Shown here one piece after another: positions 17,733-26,012 of a stretch of DNA of 64,000 bases. The DNA is taken from positions 1 through 64,000 of the forward strand of contig JAZUBU010000018.1 of assembly GCA_045638645.1 (NCBI GenBank). Direction: 5' to 3'. The notes under the pieces are model-generated. The model was given only the letters and a program-made list of their open reading frames with translations. It was not told the origin of the DNA and made no database searches. Position 1 is the first letter of the stretch. Each line of letters opens with the position of its first letter. A program made the translations under genes and the position numbers. Origin of the DNA: JAGCJX01 sp045638645. Its GTDB lineage: Bacteria > Bacteroidota > Bacteroidia > Bacteroidales > UBA932.

Positions 17733-18589
17733 CAGTATCTGTAAATTTTTAATTTTTCATTGCCGGTCGCCTCCTGCAACAAATCACGTTCCAATTCCAC
17801 CAACAACTGGTCTCTTCTGCGACCAATGATGATTTCTTCGATACGGTCCTCACAATACTCAAAGGGAGCGACCGCTCCTTTCTCCACGCGATCATACACA
17901 AAAAGCAAATATACATAACCCATCTCCTCGACCTCGAACCAGTTCCTGCGGGCAAGTGCTTCCTCACAACTGCGTTCACCCTGCCCCATTTCAGCCGCTA
18001 CGCGGAACAGATCCACCCAGGTATTGTTAAAGTTCGAATAGGTAATGGCCGAACTGTAGCACAATTCCTCCAAGGTCTCCAACTCCTCTGCCTTGAGCGT
18101 CTTGTACAAGGACCGTATCCGGGAAAGGTTCGGTGAATTCCGGTTGATCTTCACCAGGCGTCCCTTCACCACCGGACCATCAAGTTGAAACAGGGATGCG
18201 TGCTCCCGGAAATAAAGTTCCTTCTCCTCTCGGGTCACGGCCGTATCCAGCCGCTGCTCAACATACAATTGTTCATACCGATAAACCAACACCGATCTCC
18301 GATATTCCTCCAACTCCCGGTTCAAGTCCTTTTCCGAGTCAGACAACTGGGAATCAGCCTGTTCCAACAACAGACAACGCAAGGCCCATTGCTGGATGTA
18401 AGCCTCTGCCAACGCAAGGCTGTCCTCCGGTTTCACGTTCTTGGGAAGGATCATTTCCAAATCCGAACGGTAGAGGACATCCTGGCCAACACGGGCGACA
18501 ACATCGCCTTTCAAAACGCGTTCGGCCCATTGGCAAGAAACTGCCAATAGGGCCAACACGATCAGAGCCGGTATGATTCTCCGGTTCAT
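17732..18589 (-). CDS. SurA N-terminal-like lipoprotein with a degenerate parvulin region
   Basis: A 285-residue protein with a lipoprotein signal peptide (lipobox LAVSC, Cys19). The region after it (VVARVGQDVLYRSDLEMILP) matches the start of SurA-type chaperones, and the remainder is helical and charged. A normal parvulin active-site region is not evident, so it is probably a folding factor without isomerase activity, anchored to a membrane. It sits 5 bases after guaB and shares a base with the next gene, the larger SurA-like protein, so the two chaperones are very probably made together. Confidence 0.75.
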   Translation of the reverse strand: MNRRIIPALIVLALLAVSCQWAERVLKGDVVARVGQDVLYRSDLEMILPKNVKPEDSLALAEAYIQQWALRCLLLEQADSQLSDSEKDLNRELEEYRRSVLVYRYEQLYVEQRLDTAVTREEKELYFREHASLFQLDGPVVKGRLVKINRNSPNLSRIRSLYKTLKAEELETLEELCYSSAITYSNFNNTWVDLFRVAAEMGQGERSCEEALARRNWFEVEEMGYVYLLFVYDRVEKGAVAPFEYCEDRIEEIIIGRRRDQLLVELERDLLQEATGNEKLKIYRY

Positions 18590-18594
18590 AGGGT

Positions 18595-20064
18595 CTATCG
18601 ACTATAGTTCGGAGCCTCGCGAGTAATCGTCACATCATGCGGGTGATTTTCTGCCACACCGGCAGCTGTCACACGGATGAACTGCGCATCACGCAAGGTT
18701 TCAATATCCGGTGCTCCACAATAACCCATGCCCGCACGCAAACCTCCTACCAATTGGTAAATCACTTCGGAAAGGGTTCCCTTGTACGGAACTTGGGCTA
18801 CAATTCCTTCCGGAACGAGCTTCTTCACATCGTCTTCCATATCTTGGAAGTAACGGTCCTTGGAACCTTTTTGCATCGCTTCCAACGAACCCATACCCCG
18901 GTAGGATTTGAACTTACGGCCGTTCAGGATGATGGTTTCTCCCGGAGACTCTTCCACACCGGCCAGCAACGAACCGGCCATGATGGTGCTGGCTCCGGCA
19001 GCCAATGCCTTCACCACGTCTCCCGAATAACGGATACCACCGTCCGCAATCACCGGAATACCGGTACCCCTCAAGGCATGAGCAGCATTCATGATGGCGG
19101 TCAACTGCGGAACACCTACCCCTGCAATCACACGGGTCGTACAGATGGATCCCGGACCAATACCCACTTTCACAGCATCCACACCGGCTTCTGCCAAAGC
19201 TCTCGCAGCACCAGCCGTTGCAATGTTTCCGGCAACAATCTGCAGATGCGGGAATGCTTCTCGCACCTTACGGATCACATTCAACACACCCACGGAGTGA
19301 CCGTGTGCCGTATCCACCACAACCGCATCCGTATCCACAGAAACCAGACGCTCAACGTGCGACAACGTATCGGCATTGACACCCACCGCGGCAGCCACCA
19401 ACAAACGGCCTTTGCTATCCTTGCTGGCTGTCGGATTGTTTTTAATCTTGGTAATATCCTTGTAGGTAATCAAGCCCACGAGTTTTCCATCGGGTTCAAC
19501 CACCAGCAACTTTTCAATTTTGTGTCTGCGCAACAACTCGGCAGCACCCTTCAAATCTTCACCGTTGCGGGCTGTGATCAGATTTTCCTTGGTCATCACC
19601 TCGCTGATCGGGGTACGCAAGTTGTCTTGGAAACGCAAATCCCGATTCGTTACAATCCCAACAAGAAAACCTTGATGATCCACCACCGGAATACCTCCGA
19701 TGTGATTTTCTTTCATCAGGCGGAGTGCATCGCCCACAGTTTCCTCCGGATGGATGGTCACGGGATCATAAATCATTCCGTTTTCAGCACGTTTCACACG
19801 GCGAACGTGCTCCATCTGCATTTCTACCGGCATGTTCTTGTGAATCACACCAATACCACCTTCACGAGCCATCGAAATCGCGGTAGCTGCTTCGGTAACG
19901 GTATCCATCGCTGCAGAGACGATCGGAGTGTGCAATACAATATCACGGGTAAAATGGGAAGAGATATTTACTTCTCTGGGCAAGACTTCAGAACGAGCCG
20001 GCACCAAAAGAACATCATCGAAGGTCAAACCTTCAGGAATGTTAAAATGAATCAGTTCTTGCAT
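18595..20064 (-). CDS. guaB: Inosine-5'-monophosphate dehydrogenase
   Basis: GuaB oxidises IMP to XMP with NAD, the committed step of GTP synthesis. The 489-residue protein has the usual catalytic TIM barrel interrupted by a pair of CBS domains (about 95-205), the active-site loop GPGSICTTR with Cys308, and the flap region with the downstream GYCGA motif. Length and motifs are standard. It begins a run of co-directional genes (lipoprotein, SurA-like, OstA-like) separated by 5 bases or less. Confidence 0.97.
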   Translation of the reverse strand: MQELIHFNIPEGLTFDDVLLVPARSEVLPREVNISSHFTRDIVLHTPIVSAAMDTVTEAATAISMAREGGIGVIHKNMPVEMQMEHVRRVKRAENGMIYDPVTIHPEETVGDALRLMKENHIGGIPVVDHQGFLVGIVTNRDLRFQDNLRTPISEVMTKENLITARNGEDLKGAAELLRRHKIEKLLVVEPDGKLVGLITYKDITKIKNNPTASKDSKGRLLVAAAVGVNADTLSHVERLVSVDTDAVVVDTAHGHSVGVLNVIRKVREAFPHLQIVAGNIATAGAARALAEAGVDAVKVGIGPGSICTTRVIAGVGVPQLTAIMNAAHALRGTGIPVIADGGIRYSGDVVKALAAGASTIMAGSLLAGVEESPGETIILNGRKFKSYRGMGSLEAMQKGSKDRYFQDMEDDVKKLVPEGIVAQVPYKGTLSEVIYQLVGGLRAGMGYCGAPDIETLRDAQFIRVTAAGVAENHPHDVTITREAPNYSR

Positions 20065-20083
20065 ACGCTGTATTTTTAACGTA

Positions 20084-20091
20084 CAAAGTTA
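20084..20091 (-). promoter_or_regulatory. -7 element of guaB
   Basis: TAACTTTG on the minus strand, 20 bases before the guaB start and overlapping the end of the radical SAM gene. The upstream half is not recognisable. Confidence 0.5.
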
Positions 20092-21015
20092 AACAAAAAA
20101 TTTAATTCCTTGTCGTGTATCCCGCTCCTCCAGTCTTTTTTCCAAAAGACGGAGCAATTCTACGTTTCGGATCAGCCCCCAGGGCGTTTCGTTCACAAAA
20201 CGTGGCGGTACTTCCCCCGCAAACCGTTCGATGTACAAATCCGGACGGAGGTATTCCAACAAATCTATAAAGAAATCAATGTATTCAGGCAAGGAGAACG
20301 TCAGAAAATCCTGCGGACAACTCCGGTATTCCTGCTCCATGAGGGTCCCTTTGACAATCTGCAGCTGATGAAATTTGACCGAATGCAACGGCAACCCGTT
20401 GATGAGGGGAGCCATCGCCAACAGGTCTTCCCGCGTCTCTCCCGGCAATCCCAGGATAAAATGGGCCCCTGTCCGGATGCCACGCGCTGCCGTCATGCGC
20501 ACCGCCTTTTGGGCACAGGCAAAATCATGCCCCCGGTTGATCCGTTTGAGGGTACGGTCATAACAGGACTCGATCCCATACTCCACAATCACAATGTGCT
20601 GCTGTGCCAGCTCTGCCAAATAATCCAACACCGGCTCATCCACACAATCCGGACGCGTTCCCACCACAATTCCCTTGACCAGAGGATGTGCCAAGGCTTC
20701 CTCGTAACGTTTCTTCAACACAGACAAGGGCGCATAGGTATTGGAATAAGGCTGAAAATAAGCCAGGTAAGAAGATGCCTTGCGGTACCGCTTGGCATGA
20801 AAACGGATTCCTTCCTCGATCTGCCATTCGATGGTACGGTCAGGCGTACTGTAGTTGGGATGGAAGGCATCGTTGTTGCAATAAGTACACCCCCCAAAAC
20901 CGACCTTGCCATCGCGGTTCGGACACGTAAATCCTGCATCGATTACAATCTTCTGCAACCGTTCCCCGTATTCACGACGGAAATAACCTACGTATGAGTT
21001 GTACCTTGGCTCCAT
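20089..21015 (-). CDS. Radical SAM protein of the YhcC/TIGR01212 type
   Basis: A 308-residue radical S-adenosylmethionine enzyme. The cluster-binding cysteines are Cys31, Cys43 and Cys46 in CPNRDG...GCTYC, an Elp3-like long-spaced pattern characteristic of this subfamily, followed by the GETREDLL-type SAM-binding region near residue 180. E. coli YhcC is the known relative; its substrate is not established. It lies 17 bases after the YhcH-like gene on the same strand. Confidence 0.88.
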   Translation of the reverse strand: MEPRYNSYVGYFRREYGERLQKIVIDAGFTCPNRDGKVGFGGCTYCNNDAFHPNYSTPDRTIEWQIEEGIRFHAKRYRKASSYLAYFQPYSNTYAPLSVLKKRYEEALAHPLVKGIVVGTRPDCVDEPVLDYLAELAQQHIVIVEYGIESCYDRTLKRINRGHDFACAQKAVRMTAARGIRTGAHFILGLPGETREDLLAMAPLINGLPLHSVKFHQLQIVKGTLMEQEYRSCPQDFLTFSLPEYIDFFIDLLEYLRPDLYIERFAGEVPPRFVNETPWGLIRNVELLRLLEKRLEERDTRQGIKFFV

Positions 21016-21032
21016 GGAGGGTTCTCAGAGAA

Positions 21033-21491
21033 TCAGACGCGAACCTTGATCAATGCTTTCCGGATGCGGCCGGTTCCAATCAGCGGTGCTGTCGCATCTT
21101 TCGGGAAGCAGAAGAGCATGTTGCCCGGAGAAAGGGATACAAACACCTCCGGAGCATCGTCCAGACGGGCCGTATCGGTGGCCTCATCGTATTTGGCCTC
21201 GGTATCTCCGACGCATTTTGCACGGTCCTTGTAACCAATGGTTTCATCACCTTCCAACAGAATGTGGATGTGCACATACGAATCGTGGACCTCGAGTTGG
21301 GGCAGTTCATCCATGCCACAGGCCTCACCTTCCCAAATGGTACACCAACTGTTGTTGTTGTTATCGTCGATGTCATATTTGCCCGGCTCCATGGAATAGA
21401 GATCGTTTTTCTTCAAAAAGGCACCTACCTTGTCAAAACCGGGGTGATATTTCAAATACCGTTCAAAACTTTTTAAGGAATCAATGATCAT
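21033..21491 (-). CDS. YhcH/YjgK/YiaL (DUF386) family protein
   Basis: The 152-residue product starting MIIDSLKSFERY matches the YhcH/YiaL family, small cupin-like proteins often found with sugar acid or sialic acid catabolism genes; YhcH has been proposed as a sugar anomerase. Conserved features seen are E-x-H-x-x-Y-x-D/H-type residues (LEVHDSYVHIHILLEGDE) and the final HIP-like barrel strands. I chose the ATG at 21491; an open frame extends 52 codons upstream but crosses the divergent promoter region and lacks family similarity. No sugar catabolism genes are adjacent. Confidence 0.87.
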   Translation of the reverse strand: MIIDSLKSFERYLKYHPGFDKVGAFLKKNDLYSMEPGKYDIDDNNNNSWCTIWEGEACGMDELPQLEVHDSYVHIHILLEGDETIGYKDRAKCVGDTEAKYDEATDTARLDDAPEVFVSLSPGNMLFCFPKDATAPLIGTGRIRKALIKVRV

Positions 21492-21541
21492 AATTGCGTA
21501 GATAAATTGAATTTTGACGGGCAAAAATAATAAATAATCTT

Positions 21542-21549
21542 TACCTTTG
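21542..21549 (+). promoter_or_regulatory. -7 element of the NlpC/P60 gene
   Basis: TACCTTTG, 21 bases before the ATG at 21571. A TTTG at 21513-21516 is 25 bases away, longer than the usual spacer. Confidence 0.5.
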
Positions 21550-21570
21550 CAGATATCAAAAAGCAAAACC

Positions 21571-22791
21571 ATGAAAAGAAAAAATTCTTGGCTCAAAATA
21601 CTGTTCTGCCTCAGCGCCATCATCTTTGCAATCTTGCTGTTAACCACTTCCTGCCAACCGACAGCGGATCCGGAAACCTGCTACCGGGAAATTATCTCGC
21701 AAGTCAAAAAGGAATATGCTCCGGACCGCAGGGACAAGACCTTTGATGTTCAGGCCGAAGAGAAAGAGGGTCAATGGATCCTGCATGGAAGCACCACAGA
21801 AGCAGCGGCCCTGGAGGCCCTGAAAGAACGGATACACCAAGCCGACAAGCAAGCGGTTGTGGACGTACGCATGTTACCGGATACCGCCCAATTGGGGGAC
21901 CGCACCTGGGGCATTGCCACACTCTCCTCTACCTCATTGCGATACGGAGCCAACTACTCAGCAGAAATGGCCACCCAAGTACCGATGGGTACCCCCCTGC
22001 GCGTGTTGGAAAAACGCAGTTACTGGTACCGGGTCATCACCCCCGAGGGCTACACTGCCTGGACCACCACAACCGGTGTTGCACGCATGAACGAAACGGA
22101 ATTCCAAGCCTGGAAAGACAGCCGGAAGGCCATGGTCACCACAGACTTTATCCAAGTTCTGGAACAACCGCAAGCCGGTGCTGCGACCGTCAGCGATGCC
22201 ATCCTCGGCAACATCCTGGCCCTGGAAGCGCAAACCAATGGTCAATACCAAGCCGTTAGCCTGCCCGACGGACGCAAAGGCTGGATACTCCGCTCCGCCA
22301 TCACACCTTACGACAAATGGCTGGACAGCCGCAACCCGACCGCCAGCAACATCCTGCATACGGCCTGCCACTTCAACGGTTATCCCTACCTCTGGGGCGG
22401 AACCACCACCAAGGCCGTTGACTGCAGCGGTTTCACCAAAACCGTTTACTTCCTGAACGGCATCATCCTCCGCCGTGATGCATCGCAACAAGCAAAAACC
22501 GGAACGGAAGTGGAGGTAACGGAGAACTTCGAAAACCTGCTTCCCGGAGACCTGCTCTTCTTCGGACGGAAAGCAACCGCAGAGAAAAAAGAAAGCATTA
22601 CCCACGTGGGAATTTATATGGGCGACCAACGTTTCATCCACTCAGCATCCCGTGTCAAGATCAATTCCTTGAACCCGAATGCGGATGACTATTACGAAGG
22701 TTCCACCAACCTGGTCCGTGTCCGCCGGATCTTGGGCAACCAGGATCGGGACAAGGACATCGTCTCCATCAAAAACCACCCCTGGTACTAG
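21571..22791 (+). CDS. NlpC/P60 cell-wall peptidase lipoprotein with SH3 domains
   Basis: A 406-residue lipoprotein (hydrophobic signal, lipobox TTSC). It has two bacterial SH3-like regions (about 110-180 and 190-250) and a C-terminal NlpC/P60 domain with the catalytic Cys285 in VDCSGF, a histidine in THVGIY and a third polar residue near RFIHSAS. The closest known architecture is the gamma-D-glutamyl-L-diamino acid endopeptidase group (Bacillus YkfC), which trims murein peptides. The next gene, 28 bases on, is a dipeptide epimerase, the usual partner that processes the L-Ala-D-Glu released. Together they form a murein peptide recycling pair. Confidence 0.9.
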   Translation: MKRKNSWLKILFCLSAIIFAILLLTTSCQPTADPETCYREIISQVKKEYAPDRRDKTFDVQAEEKEGQWILHGSTTEAAALEALKERIHQADKQAVVDVRMLPDTAQLGDRTWGIATLSSTSLRYGANYSAEMATQVPMGTPLRVLEKRSYWYRVITPEGYTAWTTTTGVARMNETEFQAWKDSRKAMVTTDFIQVLEQPQAGAATVSDAILGNILALEAQTNGQYQAVSLPDGRKGWILRSAITPYDKWLDSRNPTASNILHTACHFNGYPYLWGGTTTKAVDCSGFTKTVYFLNGIILRRDASQQAKTGTEVEVTENFENLLPGDLLFFGRKATAEKKESITHVGIYMGDQRFIHSASRVKINSLNPNADDYYEGSTNLVRVRRILGNQDRDKDIVSIKNHPWY

Positions 22792-22819
22792 TTTTCCCAA
22801 CCCTTAAACTGCAACATTC

Positions 22820-23992
22820 ATGAAAAGCACTCGCAGAACCTTTTTGAAAACAGCCGGTCTGATGACGGCCGCGGCTGCATTTTTGGATCCCGCCACCCTG
22901 TTTGCCCAACGGAAAACCCGCAAGGGCAGCGGTAACAAGAACCTCCAACTGGACTGGGAAAACTTCAACGGAGAAATGAAATTCACCTTCACCATTTCCG
23001 GTTCTTCCCGCAAGACCACTCCGATCGTAATCACCCGGTTGACATGGGACGGATACACCGGTTATGGAGAAGCTGCAATGCCCCCCTACCTTGGAGAAAC
23101 GCAAGCATCCGTCAACGAATTCCTGATCAAGGTCAGCCAACAAGTCTTGCCGCAGTTCAACGATCCTTTCCGCATCGCAGATATTCTTGCCGCAGTGGAC
23201 AAGCTCACCACCAACAACACTGCCGCCAAAGCAGCTGTGGACATTGCCCTTCACGACCTGGTCGGCAATATCATGGGCCAACCCTGGTGGAAAATCTGGG
23301 GCTTCAACCCGAACACCTGCCCCTTGACTTCCTACACCATTGGCTACGACGCCGATGACAAGATCGTGAACGAAAAAATCGACGAAGCCTCCTGGACCAA
23401 GGTCATCAAAGTAAAACTGGGCATGTCCGAAAAAGAAGACAAGCGCATGATCAACCTCATCCGGGCCAAAACCAATACCGTCATCTGCATCGATGCCAAC
23501 CAAGGCTGGCGGGACAAACACTACGCATTGGACATGATTCACTGGTTGAATGAACGCAACGTGAACATGATCGAACAACCGATGCCCAAACTCTGGCTGG
23601 ATGATGCGGCCTGGGTAACCGAACGCAGTCCCCTGCCCGTCATTGCCGATGAGGCCTGCCAACGTCTGACCGATATCCCGAACCTGAAAGGAGCTTACCA
23701 CGGTATTAACATCAAGCTGATGAAATGTACCGGTATGCGTGAGGCGCGTGAAATGGTATCGCTGGCACAATCCCTGCACATGAAACTGATGATCGGCTGC
23801 ATGACCGAAACGTCTGTCGCCATTTCAGCTGCTGCCCAATTGGCACCGGTCATGGAATGGGCGGATCTGGATGGCAATGTCCTGATTGCCAATGACTGCT
23901 TCGACGGCATGAAACTCGTAGACGGAAGAATCACATTGGAAGACAAACCGGGTTTGGGACTCACCCCGAAGCCGGGTATTATCTCCATTTAA
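22820..23992 (+). CDS. Dipeptide epimerase (enolase superfamily), Tat-exported
   Basis: A 390-residue enolase-superfamily enzyme with the muconate lactonizing-type active site: Lys197 and Lys199 in IKVKLG, metal ligands Asp225 (DANQGW), Glu252 (EQPMP) and Asp277 (ADEAC), and Lys299 (NIKLMK). This pattern fits L-Ala-D/L-Glu epimerases, which interconvert the dipeptide from murein. The N terminus carries a twin-arginine signal (STRRTFLK followed by a hydrophobic Ala-rich stretch), so the folded enzyme is exported, unlike the cytosolic E. coli YcjG and Bacillus YkfB. It follows the NlpC/P60 gene in one operon. Confidence 0.88.
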   Translation: MKSTRRTFLKTAGLMTAAAAFLDPATLFAQRKTRKGSGNKNLQLDWENFNGEMKFTFTISGSSRKTTPIVITRLTWDGYTGYGEAAMPPYLGETQASVNEFLIKVSQQVLPQFNDPFRIADILAAVDKLTTNNTAAKAAVDIALHDLVGNIMGQPWWKIWGFNPNTCPLTSYTIGYDADDKIVNEKIDEASWTKVIKVKLGMSEKEDKRMINLIRAKTNTVICIDANQGWRDKHYALDMIHWLNERNVNMIEQPMPKLWLDDAAWVTERSPLPVIADEACQRLTDIPNLKGAYHGINIKLMKCTGMREAREMVSLAQSLHMKLMIGCMTETSVAISAAAQLAPVMEWADLDGNVLIANDCFDGMKLVDGRITLEDKPGLGLTPKPGIISI

Positions 23993-24033
23993 TTAATTAT
24001 AAACAAACACTTTAACAAATAAACGTTACTATT

Positions 24034-24306
24034 ATGAACTTGAGAGTATTTAAAAAAGACGTAGACTACCTCGTAGAAGAAATCATTTCTGATGCCTTGC
24101 TGGGATTGAACTTTGCGAAAGGAAATGAAAAAGAAGAAGTAATTTACAACGTCATCAGCGAAGCCATTGCATTGCGCGAAGCTATCTATACCAAGATCAA
24201 TCATTACGATCGTGAAAATGCACGTGCTTATTTCAACGGCGTTCACAATGAATTCTTGGCAGCCTTGGACAACTTGTTCGAAAAATTGAGCGAAACTGCC
24301 CGCTAG
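24034..24306 (+). CDS. Conserved small helical protein, function unknown
   Basis: A 90-residue, mostly alpha-helical, acidic protein without signal peptide or membrane segment. It has no motif I can tie to a function; the general look (LVEEIISDALLGL, EAIALREAIYTKINHYD) is that of a short conserved Bacteroidota hypothetical protein. It lies 41 bases after the epimerase gene and is closed by a strong terminator, so it may be the last gene of that operon. Codon use matches well-expressed genes. Confidence 0.7.
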   Translation: MNLRVFKKDVDYLVEEIISDALLGLNFAKGNEKEEVIYNVISEAIALREAIYTKINHYDRENARAYFNGVHNEFLAALDNLFEKLSETAR

Positions 24307-24329
24307 TTTCCGTAATCATCAACCGAAAG

Positions 24330-24372
24330 AATCCGGAAGATCCGCCGTTTTGGCAGTCTTCCGGATTTTTTC
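24330..24372 (+). terminator. Terminator of the epimerase operon
   Basis: An 11-bp perfect stem AATCCGGAAGA/TCTTCCGGATT with a 16-base loop, followed by TTTTTT. Confidence 0.88.
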
Positions 24373-24407
24373 ATTCACGGAACAATATTTGAAAGAAATG
24401 ATTCATT

Positions 24408-25085
24408 ATGATGAACATTGAAATTTTTCTCTTGATTGCCATCGGCTTCGCCGGTTTCTTCGTGCAAGCCAAATTACAAAACGTATTTAAGAAATATTCC
24501 AAAGTCATGTCCCCCGGCGGCATGACCGGCCGGGAAATCGCAGAAAAGATGCTCCGCGACAACGGCATCTACGATGTCCGGGTCACCAGCGTTGCCGGAC
24601 AACTCACAGACCACTACAACCCCGCCAACAAGACCGTAAATTTAAGTGAAGGCGTGTACCATTCTAACAGCGTAGCTGCGGCCGCAGTGGCTGCCCACGA
24701 ATGCGGACATGCCCTTCAGCACGCCACCGGGTACGCTCCACTGAAAATGCGCTCCCGCCTGGTACCCATCGTGCAAATTTCGTCTTTATTCTCCCAAATT
24801 GTCATCATCCTGGGCCTGCTCACCATGCACATTTTTCCGGCCCTGTTCTGGCTGGGAATAGCCATGTTTGCGATGATCCTGGTATTCAGTGTCATTACGC
24901 TGCCCGTCGAATACAATGCCTCACGCAGAGCCCTGGCTTGGCTGGAACATTCCGGCAGTTTGAGAAGTATGGAAATTGAACAGGCTCGCGAAGCACTGAC
25001 CTGGGCCGCACGAACCTACCTGGTTGCAGCCTTGTCTGCTCTCGCCTCTCTGATCTACTATTTGGGCTTTGCCGACCGTGATTAA
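24408..25085 (+). CDS. Membrane zinc metallopeptidase (YugP family)
   Basis: A 225-residue membrane protein with the zinc-peptidase motif HECGHALQHA (His97, Glu98, His101), an N-terminal membrane segment and three more hydrophobic segments (about 120-165 and 200-222). This matches the neutral zinc metallopeptidase 2 family (Bacillus YugP). It likely acts at the inner membrane on unknown protein substrates. No partner gene is evident; rubredoxin follows after about 100 bases. Confidence 0.85.
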   Translation: MMNIEIFLLIAIGFAGFFVQAKLQNVFKKYSKVMSPGGMTGREIAEKMLRDNGIYDVRVTSVAGQLTDHYNPANKTVNLSEGVYHSNSVAAAAVAAHECGHALQHATGYAPLKMRSRLVPIVQISSLFSQIVIILGLLTMHIFPALFWLGIAMFAMILVFSVITLPVEYNASRRALAWLEHSGSLRSMEIEQAREALTWAARTYLVAALSALASLIYYLGFADRD

Positions 25086-25193
25086 ATTTTTTTACAGATT
25101 TCCATGGTTCGACAAAGCTTGGCACGAGATTTGAATAATTCTAATTTAGAAACAAATTAATGCAAATAATAACCTTTAATAAAATTTAGAATT

Positions 25194-25355
25194 ATGAAAA
25201 AGTACAGATGCACCGTATGTGATTGGATTTATGACCCTGCCATTGGAGACCCGGATAGCGGTATTCAACCCGGAACCGCTTTTGAAGACATCCCCAACGA
25301 TTGGTCCTGTCCCTTGTGCGGTGTTACCAAAGAAGATTTCGAAGAAGTGGCCTAA
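25194..25355 (+). CDS. Rubredoxin
   Basis: A 53-residue protein with the two CxxC pairs that bind one iron: Cys6/Cys9 (CTVC) and Cys39/Cys42 (CPLC), plus the conserved aromatic residues around WIYDP and the GIxPGT turn. Rubredoxins carry single electrons in anaerobes, often to peroxide- or oxygen-reducing enzymes. It is a separate short gene ended by a strong terminator. Confidence 0.96.
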   Translation: MKKYRCTVCDWIYDPAIGDPDSGIQPGTAFEDIPNDWSCPLCGVTKEDFEEVA

Positions 25356-25371
25356 TCCCATCCAAATCATA

Positions 25372-25412
25372 AAGAGAGACTGTCCCCCAGACCGGGAGAC
25401 AGTCTCTTTTTA
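25372..25412 (+). terminator. Terminator of the rubredoxin gene
   Basis: AGAGACTGTC and GACAGTCTCT form a 10-bp perfect stem, followed by TTTTTA. Confidence 0.88.
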
Positions 25413-25431
25413 TGGACCAGGCAACACCCTG

Positions 25432-25935
25432 TTATCTGGAGACCAGAATGGTCAACGATTGGGGCGGCACCTGCACCCAAATCCCTGAAACATTCCCAAA
25501 AGAATGGTTCCCCGCGCGGTTGCCATAAGCCAATACATCGTAATAGCCCGAGGGAATGGTAAAGCGATAAGCCTCCTCGCGTAAATTGGCCAAGACCAAC
25601 AAACGCTGGTCCTTATCCGCCTCATCTTCAAAATTCAGACTGTATCCCCTGGTATCCCCGGTATTGTCCGGCAGTGCACGCCAGCGAAGATTCACTCCCC
25701 GATCGTTCGACTGCAAAAGCTGGGGATAGGCCTCCCGTATTTCAAGCAGACCCCGAACATAAACCTGGAGATGATCCGGAACACCGTCCCAGTCAACCGC
25801 AGGATCTGCCGGAGACAGAACCCGTTTGGCCCAATGGAATTGGGAGTCAGGATCAAAAGCCGACCGGCTGTCAGCACAAGAAACCAAGCACAGGCAACAG
25901 CACAAGAGCATCAACCCAATTACAATTTTCTTCAT
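25432..25935 (-). CDS. Lipoprotein resembling only the C-terminal end of a pullulanase-type GH13 enzyme
   Basis: A 167-residue protein with a lipoprotein signal (LCLVSC, Cys20). The mature part begins with a stretch (PAVDWDGVPDHLQVYVRGLL, then EIREAYPQL) that corresponds to the last helix of the pullulanase/GH13 barrel, where intact enzymes have an IDW...YYKGLIALRKAHPAF pattern. The remainder looks like the C-terminal beta-sandwich of such enzymes (LLVLANLRE, YDVLAYGNRAG, VPPQSLTILV). The catalytic barrel itself is missing. It therefore looks like a gene with a large internal deletion that kept signal peptide and tail. A consensus -7 element in front suggests it is still transcribed. It might have kept a starch-binding or structural role, or be decaying. 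Confidence 0.65.
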   Translation of the reverse strand: MKKIVIGLMLLCCCLCLVSCADSRSAFDPDSQFHWAKRVLSPADPAVDWDGVPDHLQVYVRGLLEIREAYPQLLQSNDRGVNLRWRALPDNTGDTRGYSLNFEDEADKDQRLLVLANLREEAYRFTIPSGYYDVLAYGNRAGNHSFGNVSGIWVQVPPQSLTILVSR

Positions 25936-25953
25936 CTTTTTTCAATTTTTATA

Positions 25954-25961
25954 CAAAGGTA
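25954..25961 (-). promoter_or_regulatory. -7 element of the GH13-remnant gene
   Basis: TACCTTTG on the minus strand, 18 bases before the start codon. Confidence 0.5.
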
Positions 25962-25982
25962 ACATCTTTCGGGGTTTTTGGC

Positions 25983-25990
25983 TATTTTTG
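25983..25990 (+). promoter_or_regulatory. -7 element of the fucosidase gene
   Basis: TATTTTTG, 22 bases before the ATG at 26013. It lies beside the divergent -7 element at 25954-25961. Confidence 0.5.
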
Positions 25991-26012
25991 TGGATTACGA
26001 AAACAAAACACC

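Noticed and set aside
18637..20079. 480-codon open frame antisense to guaB
   Set aside because: A shadow of a highly conserved gene; rich in His and Arg with no family features.
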